DNA of 53,867 bases from assembly GCA_964577615.1 (NCBI GenBank), contig CAZNZW010000016.1, positions 1 through 53,867 on the forward strand. Reading direction: 5' to 3'. Each line of letters opens with the position of its first letter. Position 1 is the stretch's first letter. Below the pieces are notes generated by a model, which ran no database searches, was not told where the DNA came from, and worked only from the letters and a program-made list of their open reading frames with translations. Positions 25,094 through 32,583 of this stretch are shown here, one piece after another. Made by a program: the position numbers and the translations under genes. This stretch comes from QNYZ01 sp964577615 (GTDB lineage Bacteria > Desulfobacterota > Desulfobacteria > Desulfobacterales > QNYZ01).

Positions 25094-25193
25094 NNNNNNN
25101 NNNNNNNNNNNNNNNNNNNNNNNNNNNNNNNNNNNNNNNNNNNNNNNNNNNNNNNNNNNNNNNNNNNNNNNNNNNNNNNNNNNNNNNNNNNNN
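25094..25193. other. Assembly gap of 100 N
   Basis: Exactly 100 undetermined bases, the conventional scaffold filler, so the true distance is unknown. It removes the 3' part of the pseudouridine synthase gene and possibly other sequence between it and the dehydrogenase gene. Frames read through the Ns are artificial. Confidence 0.98.
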
Positions 25194-25690
25194 ACCACCG
25201 CCGGACGCGTCCTGACCCCGTCCAGATCCATTCCAACGGCCAGTTGTTTTAATTCACCAGCGTTGATTCGGCGGACCACCGTTACCCGGTATTCCTTTTC
25301 ATGGTCAAAGGAAGGGTGCGATAAACGGTGGTGCAGATCACCGTCATTGGTTAACAGCAGCAGCCCTTCCGAATCTTTATCCAGCCGACCCACCGGAAAA
25401 ACCCGCTCGGGGATATCGACCAGCGACGTTACGATCTTTTCCCGGGGCTGGTGACAACTGGTGACAATTCCGGGCGGTTTATTCAGCGCGATATAGATGG
25501 TTCGCGACGCCAGTGCAATCGGCCGGCCACGGAATTCGATCCGATCCGTTTCAGAATCCACCTTTGTGCCCAGCACGGAGACCGTTTTTCCGTTCACACG
25601 TACGTCACCGGCAAGGATATGCTTTTCACCCTTTCTTCGCGAGCAAACGCCTGCGGTTGCCAGGTATTTCTGCAAACGGATCAGGGGCAT
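25194..25690 (-). CDS. RsuA/RluB-family pseudouridine synthase, 3' end lost in gap
   Basis: 165 codons visible. Isomerises a uridine in rRNA to pseudouridine. The N-terminal S4 RNA-binding domain (IRLQKYLATAGVCSRRKGEK, AGDVRVNGKTVS) is followed by the catalytic domain with the Asp-containing motif VGRLDKDSEGLLLLTNDGDL, preceded by NKPPGIVTSC. These identify the RsuA/RluB/RluE/RluF branch; RluB is most likely for a chromosomal copy with an S4 domain, but the specificity region is lost. GAGGAG precedes the ATG at 25690. Truncated by the N run, probably by assembly rather than by biology. Confidence 0.88.
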
Positions 25691-25753
25691 CGGCTCCTCA
25701 TTTCATGGTACCGGAAATTGCCCGCATCTTCAGCCGATCCGCCGGGGATTTTT

Positions 25754-26938
25754 TCACGAACGATAATCAGCATTGATCCGCACATACTCTACTGACAAAT
25801 CACAGGTATGAACCGACACCGCAGCCGTCCCCAGCCCCAGATCGATGGTAATGGTGAATCGCGGCTGTTTGAGCACCCGCGCCACCGGCTCCGCCTCGGC
25901 GGCCGCCGTCCCGCTGCCGTTGGTAAACACCAGCACATCGCCAAACCGCACGGTCAGTTTTTCCGGATCAATGGGCACGCCGGCCCGCCCGACAGCGGCC
26001 ACCACCCGTCCCCAATTGGCATCCTCACCGAAAAACGCCGTCTTAGCCAGGGCGGAGCGGGCGATGGTATCGGCCACAACGTGGGCGGCGGTGTCAGACG
26101 GCGCCCCCCGGACATCAATCCGCACCTGTTTGGTGGCGCCTTCGCCGTCCGCAACCAGCTTCCGGGCCAATTCGCCCAGAACGTCATGTACGACTTCACC
26201 GAAACAGGCTTCATCAGCGGCGGTTTGAAGTGACACCCCGGCCTGGCCGTTGGCAAAAAGCAAACACGTATCGTTGGTGCTGGTATCCCCGTCAATCGAT
26301 ATCCGGTTTAACGTGGCATCCACACCGGTTTTCAGGATTTCCTGAAGCGTCCGGGGCGCGGCCCCCATATCGGTACAGATAAACGCCAGCATGGTAGCCA
26401 TGTCCGGATGAATCATGCCGGACCCCTTGGCCACACCGGTCACGGTAAACGGCGACCCGTTCAGGGTCATCCGGCGTGTAACCAGCTTGGGCACCGTATC
26501 CGTTGTCATGATAGCTTCGGCAAAATCAGGAAACCCCGTCGGCAGGGCGTCTGCCACCAGGCCGGGAACAGCCGCTTCAATTTTCGCCATGGGCAGGTTT
26601 GGCCCGATAACGCCGGTGGAAGCAACGAGAACCTGGTCGGGAATGATTTTGAGCTGATCCGCCACCGCGCGCGTCATGGCAAGGGCATCCGCCATCCCTT
26701 TTTCACCCGTACAGCAATTGGCCACACCGCTGTTGGCAATCAATGCCCGGCAAACGCCCCCGGCCACTCGCTGACGGTCCAGGACCACCGGTGCGGCCTG
26801 AATCTGGTTGCGGGTAAAAACACCGGCAACGCTGGCCGGCGTGTCGCTGATAATCAGCCCCAGGTCTTTTTTCCGATCAGGTTTGATGCCGGCCGCCCCG
26901 CCCGCCAGCGCAAACCCCTTGACACGATAATCTGTCAT
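25754..26938 (-). CDS. argJ: Bifunctional ornithine acetyltransferase/N-acetylglutamate synthase
   Basis: 394 aa. Transfers acetyl from N-acetylornithine to glutamate and can use acetyl-CoA, completing the cyclic arginine pathway. The self-cleavage site lies in KGSGMIHPDMATMLAF, with T182 as the nucleophile that becomes the N-terminus of the beta chain. Other conserved blocks are STGVIGPNLPM, SIDGDTSTNDTCLLFANG and FFGEDANWGRV. It ends with the usual NADYRS tail. GGAG lies upstream of the ATG. It is near but not clearly co-transcribed with the sigma-54 activator gene (26-base gap). Confidence 0.93.
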   Translation of the reverse strand: MTDYRVKGFALAGGAAGIKPDRKKDLGLIISDTPASVAGVFTRNQIQAAPVVLDRQRVAGGVCRALIANSGVANCCTGEKGMADALAMTRAVADQLKIIPDQVLVASTGVIGPNLPMAKIEAAVPGLVADALPTGFPDFAEAIMTTDTVPKLVTRRMTLNGSPFTVTGVAKGSGMIHPDMATMLAFICTDMGAAPRTLQEILKTGVDATLNRISIDGDTSTNDTCLLFANGQAGVSLQTAADEACFGEVVHDVLGELARKLVADGEGATKQVRIDVRGAPSDTAAHVVADTIARSALAKTAFFGEDANWGRVVAAVGRAGVPIDPEKLTVRFGDVLVFTNGSGTAAAEAEPVARVLKQPRFTITIDLGLGTAAVSVHTCDLSVEYVRINADYRS

Positions 26939-26964
26939 GGTACAGCTCCAGCCATATTTAAAAT

Positions 26965-28347
26965 TTACTCCATCTGATATTTTTCCAGCCGATACCGAAG
27001 TGTATCCCGCGTCAGTCCCAGCAGGCGCGCCGCCCGGGCTTTATTATCGCCGCAGCGATCCATGGCGGATGCGATCAATTTACGTTCAACTTCTCTTAAG
27101 TTCAATCCTTCAGCAGGGACCACCCATTCGGAGGGAGACGTATGGACTTCGGCCGGCATGATCACCAGATCTTTGGCGCCAATCTGTTTATTTTCGCAGA
27201 AAATCATCGCCCGTTCAATGCAGTTGTTTAATTCGCGCACGTTTCCCGGCCATGAATAGTCACACAGTTTCTTCCTGGCCGCCGCCGTCAATCCCTGAAC
27301 ATGCTTTTTCAATTCACCATTGTGCACCTTAATGAGGTGTTCTGCAATGACAAGGACATCGTCTCCCATTTTTCTCAGTGGCGGCATGTGTATGGACACC
27401 ACATTTAATCGATAATATAAGTCGGCGCGGAACCGCTTCTCGGCGACTTCCCGATCCAGTTCTCTGTTGGTCGCCGCCATAATTCTCGTGTTGACATGAA
27501 CCAGCTTGTTGCTCCCCAGACGCCGGTAAAATTTGTCTTCCAATACGCTTAACAACTTTGCCTGAAGCGACAGAGACAGTTCGCCGATTTCATTTAAAAA
27601 AATTGTACCATTTTCCGCCGCCTTAAAAAGGCCGTCCCGGGAAGCCATCGCATGGGTAAAAGCCCCTTTTTCATATCCGAAAAGCTCCGCTTCTATCAAG
27701 TTGTCGGGCAATGCCGCACAATTGATCTCTACGAAGGGCGCATCGGCCGGCATCGCACTGAAATGAAGGCTCCGGGCAGCCAGATTTTTCCCGGTACCGC
27801 TTTCGCCAAGCAGCAAAACAGTGGCATGAGGCACCCGGCTCAACTGCCCGATTATTTTTCGAATACCCTCAATTGCCGGAGAACGCCCCTGAATATCAGT
27901 GGTTGTCACTCCCCGCAAAAACGGTTGCTGTTTCAATAAGAGGAAGTCGTTGCGCTGCTGAATCAATTCCTGCCGGATCCGTGCATTCGTGGTGACGTCT
28001 TCAATCAGAAGCAGCCCCTGATCATCTTTTTCACCTGCAACAATGCAAAGATCCAGATAATACCGCCTTCCATTTGCATCCAGCCGGTTGACATTTTTTA
28101 TATCAATCTTGTCTTTGGCTCTGGCGATAACGGCCCCGATCAACTGTTCCTGTCCGATGAATTCCGGGAACAAATCCCGCATATCCATACCGGCGATCTC
28201 ATGCGATCCAACCTTCCCTTCCGATATAATTTTTAAAAGGTTTTTGGCGCGATGATCGGAAGATTCCATCTTAAATTCATGATCAAAACGCACCCATCCG
28301 ATGGATTTACTCGCCAGAATCCGCCCGGCCATTTTGTTTATTGACAT
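26965..28347 (-). CDS. Sigma-54-dependent activator with PAS domain and Fis HTH
   Basis: 460 aa. An N-terminal PAS-like sensor (about 10-115, with GWVRFDHEF and RRYYLDLCIV) leads to an AAA+ domain with Walker A GESGTGKN (about 181-188). A Fis-type helix-turn-helix closes the protein (NKARAARLLGLTRDTLRYRL). Two departures from the family are clear. The sigma-54 contact loop reads GAFTHA rather than GAFTGA. The Walker B motif is GTIFLNEIGEL: the catalytic Asp is Asn252 (codon at 27592-27594). The Glu after it is kept. No receiver domain, so control is by ligand or redox through PAS. The inner ATG at 28347 is preferred over 28365 for its AGGG. Confidence 0.85.
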   Translation of the reverse strand: MSINKMAGRILASKSIGWVRFDHEFKMESSDHRAKNLLKIISEGKVGSHEIAGMDMRDLFPEFIGQEQLIGAVIARAKDKIDIKNVNRLDANGRRYYLDLCIVAGEKDDQGLLLIEDVTTNARIRQELIQQRNDFLLLKQQPFLRGVTTTDIQGRSPAIEGIRKIIGQLSRVPHATVLLLGESGTGKNLAARSLHFSAMPADAPFVEINCAALPDNLIEAELFGYEKGAFTHAMASRDGLFKAAENGTIFLNEIGELSLSLQAKLLSVLEDKFYRRLGSNKLVHVNTRIMAATNRELDREVAEKRFRADLYYRLNVVSIHMPPLRKMGDDVLVIAEHLIKVHNGELKKHVQGLTAAARKKLCDYSWPGNVRELNNCIERAMIFCENKQIGAKDLVIMPAEVHTSPSEWVVPAEGLNLREVERKLIASAMDRCGDNKARAARLLGLTRDTLRYRLEKYQME

Positions 28348-28471
28348 ATCCAAAACCCTTTTCATTCAGACTGAAAACCATCTCGCGCTGATTCTTATTC
28401 TACTCTCACCGCTGGTCTGCCATGACAATTTTATACCCGTAACAAACCGGATACGCAAATATTTTTTTATT

Positions 28472-28500
28472 TTGACATATTATCTTGAATCGGGTAGGCT
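28472..28500 (+). promoter_or_regulatory. Candidate promoter for the OmpA-GTPase module
   Basis: TTGACA (28472-28477) followed after 17 bases by TAGGCT (28495-28500; 3/6). The -35 box is perfect and the -10 poor. It is directed toward the gene at 28666, about 160 bases away, in the 318-base divergent interval after the activator gene. Confidence 0.3.
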
Positions 28501-28565
28501 TATAAGTCGGGGAAAGGTATCGATCATAGCCGAAATAACTGGCAGATACTATATTTCCCGACTGG

Positions 28566-28577
28566 CGTCAATTGACG
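28566..28577. promoter_or_regulatory. Palindromic operator candidate
   Basis: CGTCAATTGACG is a perfect 12-base palindrome. It overlaps a second one, TGACGTCA, at 28573-28580. Both lie between the divergent activator and coiled-coil genes, downstream of the candidate promoter at 28472. They could bind the neighbouring regulator or another dimeric factor. Confidence 0.3.
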
Positions 28578-28665
28578 TCAGCGAAACTTTGCGGCATCAC
28601 TATATTTCAACCCAGTGCCTGCTCATGCAGTGGCGGGGACTATATTTTTTTAAAGGAGGGGTACC

Positions 28666-29295
28666 TTGACAACCGCCGAAAACCAGAAAGCTGTTTCTCT
28701 TTCGCGGGTTCAGCCGGGTGTTACCCAGAGCCAGTCAGATGACATGCCTGCCGGGGAGGAAATAGACCGTTCCGCCGCACAGAGTATCGGCCAGATCCGC
28801 GATATTCTTTTCGGACGCGAAATGACCCGCTATGAAAAACGATTCAACCATATCGAAGCCCGCCTGATCAAACAGACGGATCAAATAAAAGCGGATATGC
28901 GCAATCGCCTGGAAAAAATGGAAGCACTGGTTCGCAAAGAAGCCGATTCACTGAAAGACCAGCTTAAATTTGAAAAGGACCAGCGTACGCAGCAGGGAAT
29001 GGATCTGTCCGGCGAATTAAAATCCACGGCTGCGATGTTGACGCAGTCGGTTGCCCGGCTTGACGCTAGGCTGAAACAAAGCGCAGATTCGCACCAGCGC
29101 CGGCTCCTCGATCAGGTCAAGGTCTTGAATGAAAAAATTGCAGCCCTTAGCGACGAAACAGCGGCTGCGCTGAAGCAATCGAGTCATCGGCTGCAAATTG
29201 ATAAAGTGGACCGGTCAACTCTTGCCGGTCTGTTGACGCATCTGGCGGGGCAACTCACCCAGCCAGCGGAAGAAACAAAATCGGATCATGAATAG
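28666..29295 (+). CDS. Coiled-coil protein of the OmpA-GTPase module
   Basis: 209 aa. It begins with a TTG codon supported by a strong AAAGGAGG. After a polar N-terminus, residues about 35-185 are almost all helix with heptads (MTRYEKRFNHIEARLIKQ, RNRLEKMEALVRKEADSLKD, LSGELKSTAAMLTQSV). A long coiled coil is therefore likely, with no membrane segment. The end overlaps the OmpA-domain gene by eight bases, indicating translational coupling. Function unknown; probably a cytoplasmic partner of the OmpA protein or the GTPase. Confidence 0.65.
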   Translation: MTTAENQKAVSLSRVQPGVTQSQSDDMPAGEEIDRSAAQSIGQIRDILFGREMTRYEKRFNHIEARLIKQTDQIKADMRNRLEKMEALVRKEADSLKDQLKFEKDQRTQQGMDLSGELKSTAAMLTQSVARLDARLKQSADSHQRRLLDQVKVLNEKIAALSDETAAALKQSSHRLQIDKVDRSTLAGLLTHLAGQLTQPAEETKSDHE

Positions 29296-31249
29296 CCGAT
29301 CGAGTCAGGAATCCGTTCCACCTCCGCCGGACACGCGCCCGCAATCCCCGGAGGAGGCCTATCAAACGCTTCGAAAACTGATTCTCGGCGCCGAAAACAC
29401 CCAGATCGAGCGTATCCTCAGACGCATAGAAGACCCCCGGCGACGAACGAAAGACATCAGTCAGGTTTTACCTGAAGCCGTTGTACTGCAGACTAAACAG
29501 AACAGCCGCATGGTACCGGCGCTGCGCCCGACTGTTGAGCAGATTATTCACGCATCGGTCAAACGCGACCCCAAACCTCTGGTGGATGCACTTTTTCCGA
29601 TTATCGGCCCGGCCATTCGAAAATCCGTTGCCGAGGCATTCCGGCAGATGATGCAGTCGTTAAATACCACCCTGGAGCACAGCACCTCCCTTAAGGGGAT
29701 CCAATGGCGCATTCAGGCCCTGCGCACCGGCAAACCCTTTGCCGAGGTGGTTTTGCTCAATACGCTGCTTTACCGCGTTGAGCAGGTTTTTCTGATTCAT
29801 CGCGAGACCGGGCTGCTGCTCAACCATGCGGTTGCCGAAGGCGTCATCGTCCAGGACGGCGACATGGTGTCGGGAATGCTGACGGCCATAAACGATTTTA
29901 TCAGAGATTCATTTACTCCCCGGAAAAACGATGCGCTGACCACGATCCGCCTGGGAGAAACCACCGTTGTGCTGGAAGAAGGCCCTCACGCATATCTGGC
30001 CGGCGTTGTTCGGGGTAACCCGCCCGAACAGTTACGGGTCGTTTTCCGTAAGGCGCTTGAAACCATCCACCTTGAATTCGGCCAGGAACTCATCGATTTT
30101 GACGGGGACACTGCGCCGCTTGAAACTGCCACCCCATACCTTGAGACCTGCCTCCGGATGCAGCAAAAATCGGGTACCCGGAAAACCTCCCCGGTCATCT
30201 GGATTATCACCGCAGCCATTATCGGACTCTCTCTTTTCTGGGGCGCCCGCTGGGTTCGGAATCAGATGCACTGGACCCGCTATCTCAACCGGTTGCGCGA
30301 CACCCCCGGCCTTGTCGTTACTCAAGCCGAAAAACGGCATGGCATATTCCAGGTCAGCGGGTTACGGGATCCGCTGGCAGACAACCCCGCCGATCTGATC
30401 CCAGACGGACTGGATCCGGATCAGATTGCCGGCCACTGGGAACCCTTTTATGCCATGCAGCCCCAATTCATTCTCATGCGGGCCAGACAATTGAGCCATC
30501 CGCCGGCATCAACAACGCTGACCCTGGCGGACAATATTCTCACGGCTTCGGGCAGCGCTCCCATGGCGTGGATTACCCGGAATCGGCCGGTATTATCCAC
30601 ACTGCCGGGTATTTCGCGTTACGATGATTCCCGCCTGGCCATATCGGACCTGGATGCGCTCCTGCTTGAAAAAGCCCGTTTGCGACTACAACCGCCGAAA
30701 ACCGTTGCCCTCGATGTAAAAAACGGTCACCTGATTGTAACCGGCCGGGCCTCTCACCAATGGGTTCTCCATCTCGAAAAATACGATATGACTCTTGATG
30801 GTATCGGCTCTGTGGACAAGCAGCAGCTGATAGACAGTGATGCCGTGGAACTGGAAAGAATAAGACGGGATCTGGAACAGGCTGCCATCCGTTTTTCCCG
30901 GGGGACCCAACTGGCCGAGCCGGGTGCGACTACTGCGCTGGACCGGACAGCCCGTTTGATTTACCGGCTTCAGGAAGCATCCGGGAGATTAAAAACAACT
31001 GCCATTGTCGAGATACTGGGTCATACCGATGTCGCCGGTTCAGAAGAAAAAAACCGCCGGCTCAGGCGGGCCCGGGCAAATATTATTCGCGACCAGCTGA
31101 TTAAAAAGGGGGTGACCCCGGCCATGCTGCGGATCGCCGACATGCAGACCCAGGAAGCCAGTTATATGAAAAAGGCGACATCCATCCTGATGACCGGTCG
31201 CCGGGTCACATTTCAGATTGATCTATTAAAACAGCATCAGACGGGCTGA
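29288..31249 (+). CDS. Inner-membrane-anchored protein with C-terminal OmpA domain
   Basis: 653 aa. Residues 20-290 form a conserved cytoplasmic domain (QIERILRRIEDPRRRTKDIS, LFPIIGPAIRKSVAEAF, HRETGLLLNH, DMVSGMLTAINDFIRDSF). I recall similar blocks in large cyanobacterial OmpA-family proteins. One transmembrane helix follows at 302-323 (VIWIITAAIIGLSLFWGARW), then a periplasmic region. The OmpA-like peptidoglycan-binding domain is at about 525-650 (EILGHTDVAGSEEKNRRLRR). The layout, cytoplasm to membrane to peptidoglycan, resembles MotB-type anchors, but no MotA gene is present. The next gene is a small GTPase, 7 bases downstream. Confidence 0.8.
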   Translation: MNSRSSQESVPPPPDTRPQSPEEAYQTLRKLILGAENTQIERILRRIEDPRRRTKDISQVLPEAVVLQTKQNSRMVPALRPTVEQIIHASVKRDPKPLVDALFPIIGPAIRKSVAEAFRQMMQSLNTTLEHSTSLKGIQWRIQALRTGKPFAEVVLLNTLLYRVEQVFLIHRETGLLLNHAVAEGVIVQDGDMVSGMLTAINDFIRDSFTPRKNDALTTIRLGETTVVLEEGPHAYLAGVVRGNPPEQLRVVFRKALETIHLEFGQELIDFDGDTAPLETATPYLETCLRMQQKSGTRKTSPVIWIITAAIIGLSLFWGARWVRNQMHWTRYLNRLRDTPGLVVTQAEKRHGIFQVSGLRDPLADNPADLIPDGLDPDQIAGHWEPFYAMQPQFILMRARQLSHPPASTTLTLADNILTASGSAPMAWITRNRPVLSTLPGISRYDDSRLAISDLDALLLEKARLRLQPPKTVALDVKNGHLIVTGRASHQWVLHLEKYDMTLDGIGSVDKQQLIDSDAVELERIRRDLEQAAIRFSRGTQLAEPGATTALDRTARLIYRLQEASGRLKTTAIVEILGHTDVAGSEEKNRRLRRARANIIRDQLIKKGVTPAMLRIADMQTQEASYMKKATSILMTGRRVTFQIDLLKQHQTG

Positions 31250-31256
31250 GGATACC

Positions 31257-31754
31257 ATGATTAATAAAAAAATATGCATGTTGGGTGGATTTGCCGTGGG
31301 CAAGACCAGTCTTGTACAGCAATATGTGGCCCATCTGTTTTCCGAAAAGTACCATACGACCCTGGGCGTCAAGGTCGATAAAAAAAAGGTCCGGTCAGCC
31401 GGGCGCGATGTTCAACTCATTTTGTGGGATATTCATGGCAAGGACCGCTTTACAACGGTAAGCGATTCATATCTGCGGGGAATGTCCGGTTATCTGCTGG
31501 TTGTGGACAGTACGCGGCCGGAAACCCTGACCACCGCGCAGGCCTTGAAGACACAGGCTGAAAAAACAGTTGGCCGGGTACCCTTTGTTTTAATGTTGAA
31601 TAAAATTGACCTGTCGGCCGGCTGGGCCATACCGGACAAAGAGTTAAAAATCATTAACAAAAAGTCCTGGCCGATCATTCGAACCAGTGCCAAAACCGGA
31701 GAGGGTGTCGAAGAAGCGTTTATGATGCTGACATCCCGGATGATGGCCCCATGA
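31257..31754 (+). CDS. Rab/Ras-like small GTPase
   Basis: 165 aa. G1 P-loop GGFAVGKTSLVQQYV (10-24), G2 region TTLGVK, G3 WDIHGKDRF (57-65), G4 LNKIDLS and G5 TSAKTGEG are all present, giving a complete small G domain of the Ras/Rab type with no extra domain or lipidation signal. In G3 the usual WDTAGQ has become WDIHGK, so the position of the catalytic Gln61 of Ras is Lys62 here. It lies 7 bases after the OmpA-domain gene. A strong hairpin and T-run at 31860-31890 close the operon. It likely switches the OmpA-anchored complex. Confidence 0.85.
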   Translation: MINKKICMLGGFAVGKTSLVQQYVAHLFSEKYHTTLGVKVDKKKVRSAGRDVQLILWDIHGKDRFTTVSDSYLRGMSGYLLVVDSTRPETLTTAQALKTQAEKTVGRVPFVLMLNKIDLSAGWAIPDKELKIINKKSWPIIRTSAKTGEGVEEAFMMLTSRMMAP

Positions 31755-31802
31755 CCCCGCTGTATCCTTCCCTGTTCAATAAACCCGGGGTATAATTTCT
31801 CA

Positions 31803-31831
31803 TTGACAACCGACAGCGATACAATTATATT
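31803..31831 (+). promoter_or_regulatory. Strong sigma-70-type promoter
   Basis: TTGACA (31803-31808; 6/6) and TATATT (31826-31831; 5/6) are separated by 17 bases. It points at the PxxKW gene (31923). The predicted start near 31838 lies only about 22 bases before the hairpin of the terminator at 31860. Confidence 0.6.
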
Positions 31832-31859
31832 TATTAATTCTTAAAAAATGGTTTACGCT

Positions 31860-31890
31860 GGCCGGGTACTGCAAGCGCCCGGCCTTTTTT
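31860..31890 (+). terminator. Rho-independent terminator or attenuator
   Basis: GGCCGGG (31860-31866) pairs with CCCGGCC (31878-31884) around an 11-base loop and is followed by six T (31885-31890). It ends the OmpA-GTPase operon. It also lies within the leader of the transcript from the promoter at 31803. Confidence 0.8.
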
Positions 31891-31922
31891 AATAAAAAAA
31901 CAGATAAAAGGGGGTGATTCTA

Positions 31923-32201
31923 ATGAACTGCACAACGGTACGCAACGGAAAACCATGCCCATTCATGACGGCCAGGGGCTGCGCATACAAGGGAGGGATC
32001 TGCCATGAGATCGTTGATCAGTGCGACGGCTGCAATCGCACGGTTCAATTTGAATCCCGCTCGTATTGCGGTACATTTCCCGAGCCGGCCATGAAGTGGC
32101 GAAACGGCAACTGCAACTTCGCCAGCCATGTCACCAAAAAGGCCGAGGCAAAGGCCAACAAGGTCAATCCACTCAAGGCATCCAAAAGAGCCGCCAGATA
32201 A
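31923..32201 (+). CDS. PxxKW-family cysteine-rich protein
   Basis: 92 aa. A small protein with about nine cysteines in the first 65 residues (NCTTVRNGKPCPF, GCAYKGGICH, QCDGCNRTV, YCGTF, GNCNF) and the defining PAMKW segment. It matches my memory of the PxxKW cysteine-rich family, common in Desulfobacterota and of unknown function; metal or cluster binding is likely. The tail is Lys/Ala-rich. GGGGGTG lies upstream of the ATG at 31923; an in-frame GTG at 31914 is less likely. It has its own promoter at 31803 with a terminator in between, so attenuation is possible. Confidence 0.75.
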   Translation: MNCTTVRNGKPCPFMTARGCAYKGGICHEIVDQCDGCNRTVQFESRSYCGTFPEPAMKWRNGNCNFASHVTKKAEAKANKVNPLKASKRAAR

Positions 32202-32583
32202 CGCGCGTTGCTGTCGGCTGTCAGTCGGCACTTCCAGGCTGCGGCGGTTGTCTTATTGTTGGAAAAAACGAGGCAACCGCCCTGCGGGAAATCCAATCTT
32301 TCCCAAAATATTTTCCGTTCGTCTCTCCCCGCCCAATATTACTTTTTAAAAGCAATACCGGCCACTTTCTTTTCATCTTCCACGCCACACGCGGCCCATC
32401 AATTTCGATCGTATTGCCGCGCAGAGATTTCCCCCTTGACATTGTCCGGTATCCCTTTGTAAAAACTATCAAATGCCAATAGGCCGCCGGGTTCTGCCAC
32501 ACGGCCCGCGTCAGTTCGACTGCCATTGCGGACCCTTTTTATTTTCCCCGGCACTGTCAACCGCCCAACAGGAGCATCAGACA
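32202..32583. other. Gene-free interval
   Basis: About 380 bases with no credible gene; the open frames here lack homology signals and Shine-Dalgarno sites. It holds an imperfect-loop inverted repeat, GGCGGTTG (32243-32250) with CAACCGCC (32274-32281), around a 23-base loop and without a T-run. A candidate promoter follows at 32436. Confidence 0.45.
32436..32465 (+). promoter_or_regulatory. Candidate promoter for the aminotransferase gene
   Basis: TTGACA (32436-32441) and TAAAAA (32460-32465; 4/6) are 18 bases apart, about 120 bases upstream of the ATG at 32584. Confidence 0.35.

Noticed and set aside
25070..25236. Apparent proteins reading through the N run (dehydrogenase extension and synthase tail)
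   Set aside because: The 100 N are filler; residues across it are artificial. The dehydrogenase has a well-supported start at 25041 and the synthase is treated as truncated.
32243..32281. Intrinsic terminator after the PxxKW gene
   Set aside because: The 8-base stem is perfect but the loop is 23 bases and no T-run follows.
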